DNA of 64,000 bases from Duffyella gerundensis (lineage in GTDB: Bacteria; Pseudomonadota; Gammaproteobacteria; Enterobacterales; Enterobacteriaceae): positions 1,432,587 to 1,496,586 of the forward strand of contig NZ_LN907827.1 of NCBI RefSeq assembly GCF_001517405.1. Direction: 5' to 3'. A model generated the notes under the pieces. That model made no database searches. It was not told the DNA's origin and was given only the letters and a program-made list of their open reading frames with translations. Shown here in pieces: positions 63,288 to 64,000 of the stretch. The position numbers and the translations under genes were made by a program. Numbering within the stretch: position 1 is the first letter of the stretch; the number at the start of each line of letters is the position of its first letter.

Positions 63288-64000
63288 CCATCGCGCCTTT
63301 TGCCAGTTGGCTAAGCGGCAACGAACGACTGGTTGCCTGGCGCGATGCGCAGCCGATCATGCTCAGCACGCTGCGCCAGCAGGTCAGCGCGCTTTGTCAG
63401 CAGCTGCAACAGCGGTCGGAAATGCGCTGGGCGCTCTGCTTCGACGACAGCTACCTGTTCTGCGTTGCGCTGCTGGCCTGCCTGCATGCTGGAAAGACGC
63501 CGGTGATGCCGGGCCATGCGCGGCCTGCGCTGCTACGCGAACAGCGCCGCAGCTTTGATGCGCTGCTCAGTGACAGTCTGATCGCGATGGGCAAACCGGC
63601 GTTGCGCATCGGCAAACGCGCCGGACGCTCAGCCGCGCCGCTGCCCGCGGTGGAGGATAGCGCTCATCTGGTGCTGTTCACCTCCGGTTCTACCGGTCAG
63701 CCACGTGAAATCATCAAGCCACTGGCCGGACTGCTGCGTGAAGCGCAGTGGCTGGCAACGCTGTGGGGCGACCAGCTGGCCAACAGCCAGATCATCGCCT
63801 CGGTCAGCCATCAACATCTTTATGGCCTGACGTTTCGCATCCTGCTGCCACTGGCGCTGCGCCTGCCGTTCGATGCGCGCCAAATCCTCTATGCCGAACA
63901 GCTCTCTGTGCGGCCACCCAGCCCGAAAACGGTCTTTATCAGCAGCCCGGCTTTTCTGCGTCGTCTTGATCAGGCGCTACAGGTGCCCGCCTGCGCGCTG
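63284..64000 (+). CDS. apeH: AMP-dependent ligase (acyl-ACP/acyl-CoA synthetase type), 5' part, cut by window edge
   Basis: 239 codons from a GTG start overlapping the previous gene; no stop before the window ends. Adenylation-domain phosphate-loop motif FTSGSTGQPREIIK is present at about residues 129-142, following the unusually divergent N-terminal region typical of this cluster type. Presumed to load the aromatic starter (such as 4-hydroxybenzoate or 4-coumarate) onto an ACP. Confidence 0.88.
   Translation, partial: MTIAPFASWLSGNERLVAWRDAQPIMLSTLRQQVSALCQQLQQRSEMRWALCFDDSYLFCVALLACLHAGKTPVMPGHARPALLREQRRSFDALLSDSLIAMGKPALRIGKRAGRSAAPLPAVEDSAHLVLFTSGSTGQPREIIKPLAGLLREAQWLATLWGDQLANSQIIASVSHQHLYGLTFRILLPLALRLPFDARQILYAEQLSVRPPSPKTVFISSPAFLRRLDQALQVPACAL

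Overview
This 64 kb window is a chromosomal segment of a member of the Enterobacterales. Gene order largely follows the E. coli 21-23 minute region (ssu, pyrD, zapC, ycbX, rlmKL, uup, pqiABC, rmf, fabA, lonH, matP, ompA, sulA, sxy, yccS, yccF, helD, mgsA, csgI, yccU, hspQ, rlmI, acyP, tusE, yccA, serT, agp, yccJ, rutG...rutR). It then jumps to the E. coli 43 minute sdiA-yecF-uvrY-uvrC-pgsA-glyW-cysT-leuZ locus. Missing or rearranged E. coli genes (no hya/app operons, no wrbA) and a LuxI-type synthase beside sdiA suggest Erwiniaceae, probably Pantoea or Erwinia. That placement is inference from gene content, not a database result.

Layout. 1-2985: the sulfonate-use operon ssuEADC read leftwards, with ssuC cut by the window edge. 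3367-29931: conserved core genes for pyrimidine synthesis, division, 23S rRNA modification, ABC-F, the PqiABC lipid-transport system, ribosome hibernation, unsaturated fatty acid synthesis, the Ter macrodomain protein, OmpA, the SOS division inhibitor, competence regulation, helicase IV, methylglyoxal synthase and sulfur relay. 30152-30503: two identical tRNA-Ser(UGA) genes. 30782-34243: glucose-1-phosphatase with an unusual repetitive C-terminal tail, an aldehyde dehydrogenase, yccJ and a tiny ORF. 34459-39846: a reduced pyrimidine-degradation operon rutABCD-rutG (no rutE or rutF) with divergent rutR and a RutR operator. 39861-43253: a YdjM-like membrane protein, CycA and an extensin-like protein.

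43915-49802: an SdiA-type receptor immediately followed by a LuxI-family acyl-homoserine-lactone synthase, then yecF, uvrY, uvrC, pgsA and a Gly-Cys-Leu tRNA operon. A 20-bp lux-box-like palindrome lies between receptor and synthase. 49992-55210: accessory small genes: a lipoprotein, two small YmgB/YcgZ-like proteins flanking a SulP transporter, a candidate small RNA, a lipid kinase, a DUF2000 protein and an AraC regulator. 55356-59934: a self-contained MarR-regulated tripartite efflux operon (MFS pump, HlyD adaptor, outer-membrane lipoprotein channel). 60155-64000: a lipoprotein gene and the first six genes of an aryl-polyene (APE)-type fatty-acid-like biosynthetic cluster (chain-length-factor-like ketosynthase, acyltransferase, two acyl carrier proteins, membrane protein, AMP ligase), which runs off the right edge.

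No insertion sequence, prophage, integrase or CRISPR array was seen. The items most worth a second look are the SdiA/LuxI pair with its palindrome, the reduced rut operon, the Agp tail, the candidate sRNA near 52.8 kb, and the APE cluster start.
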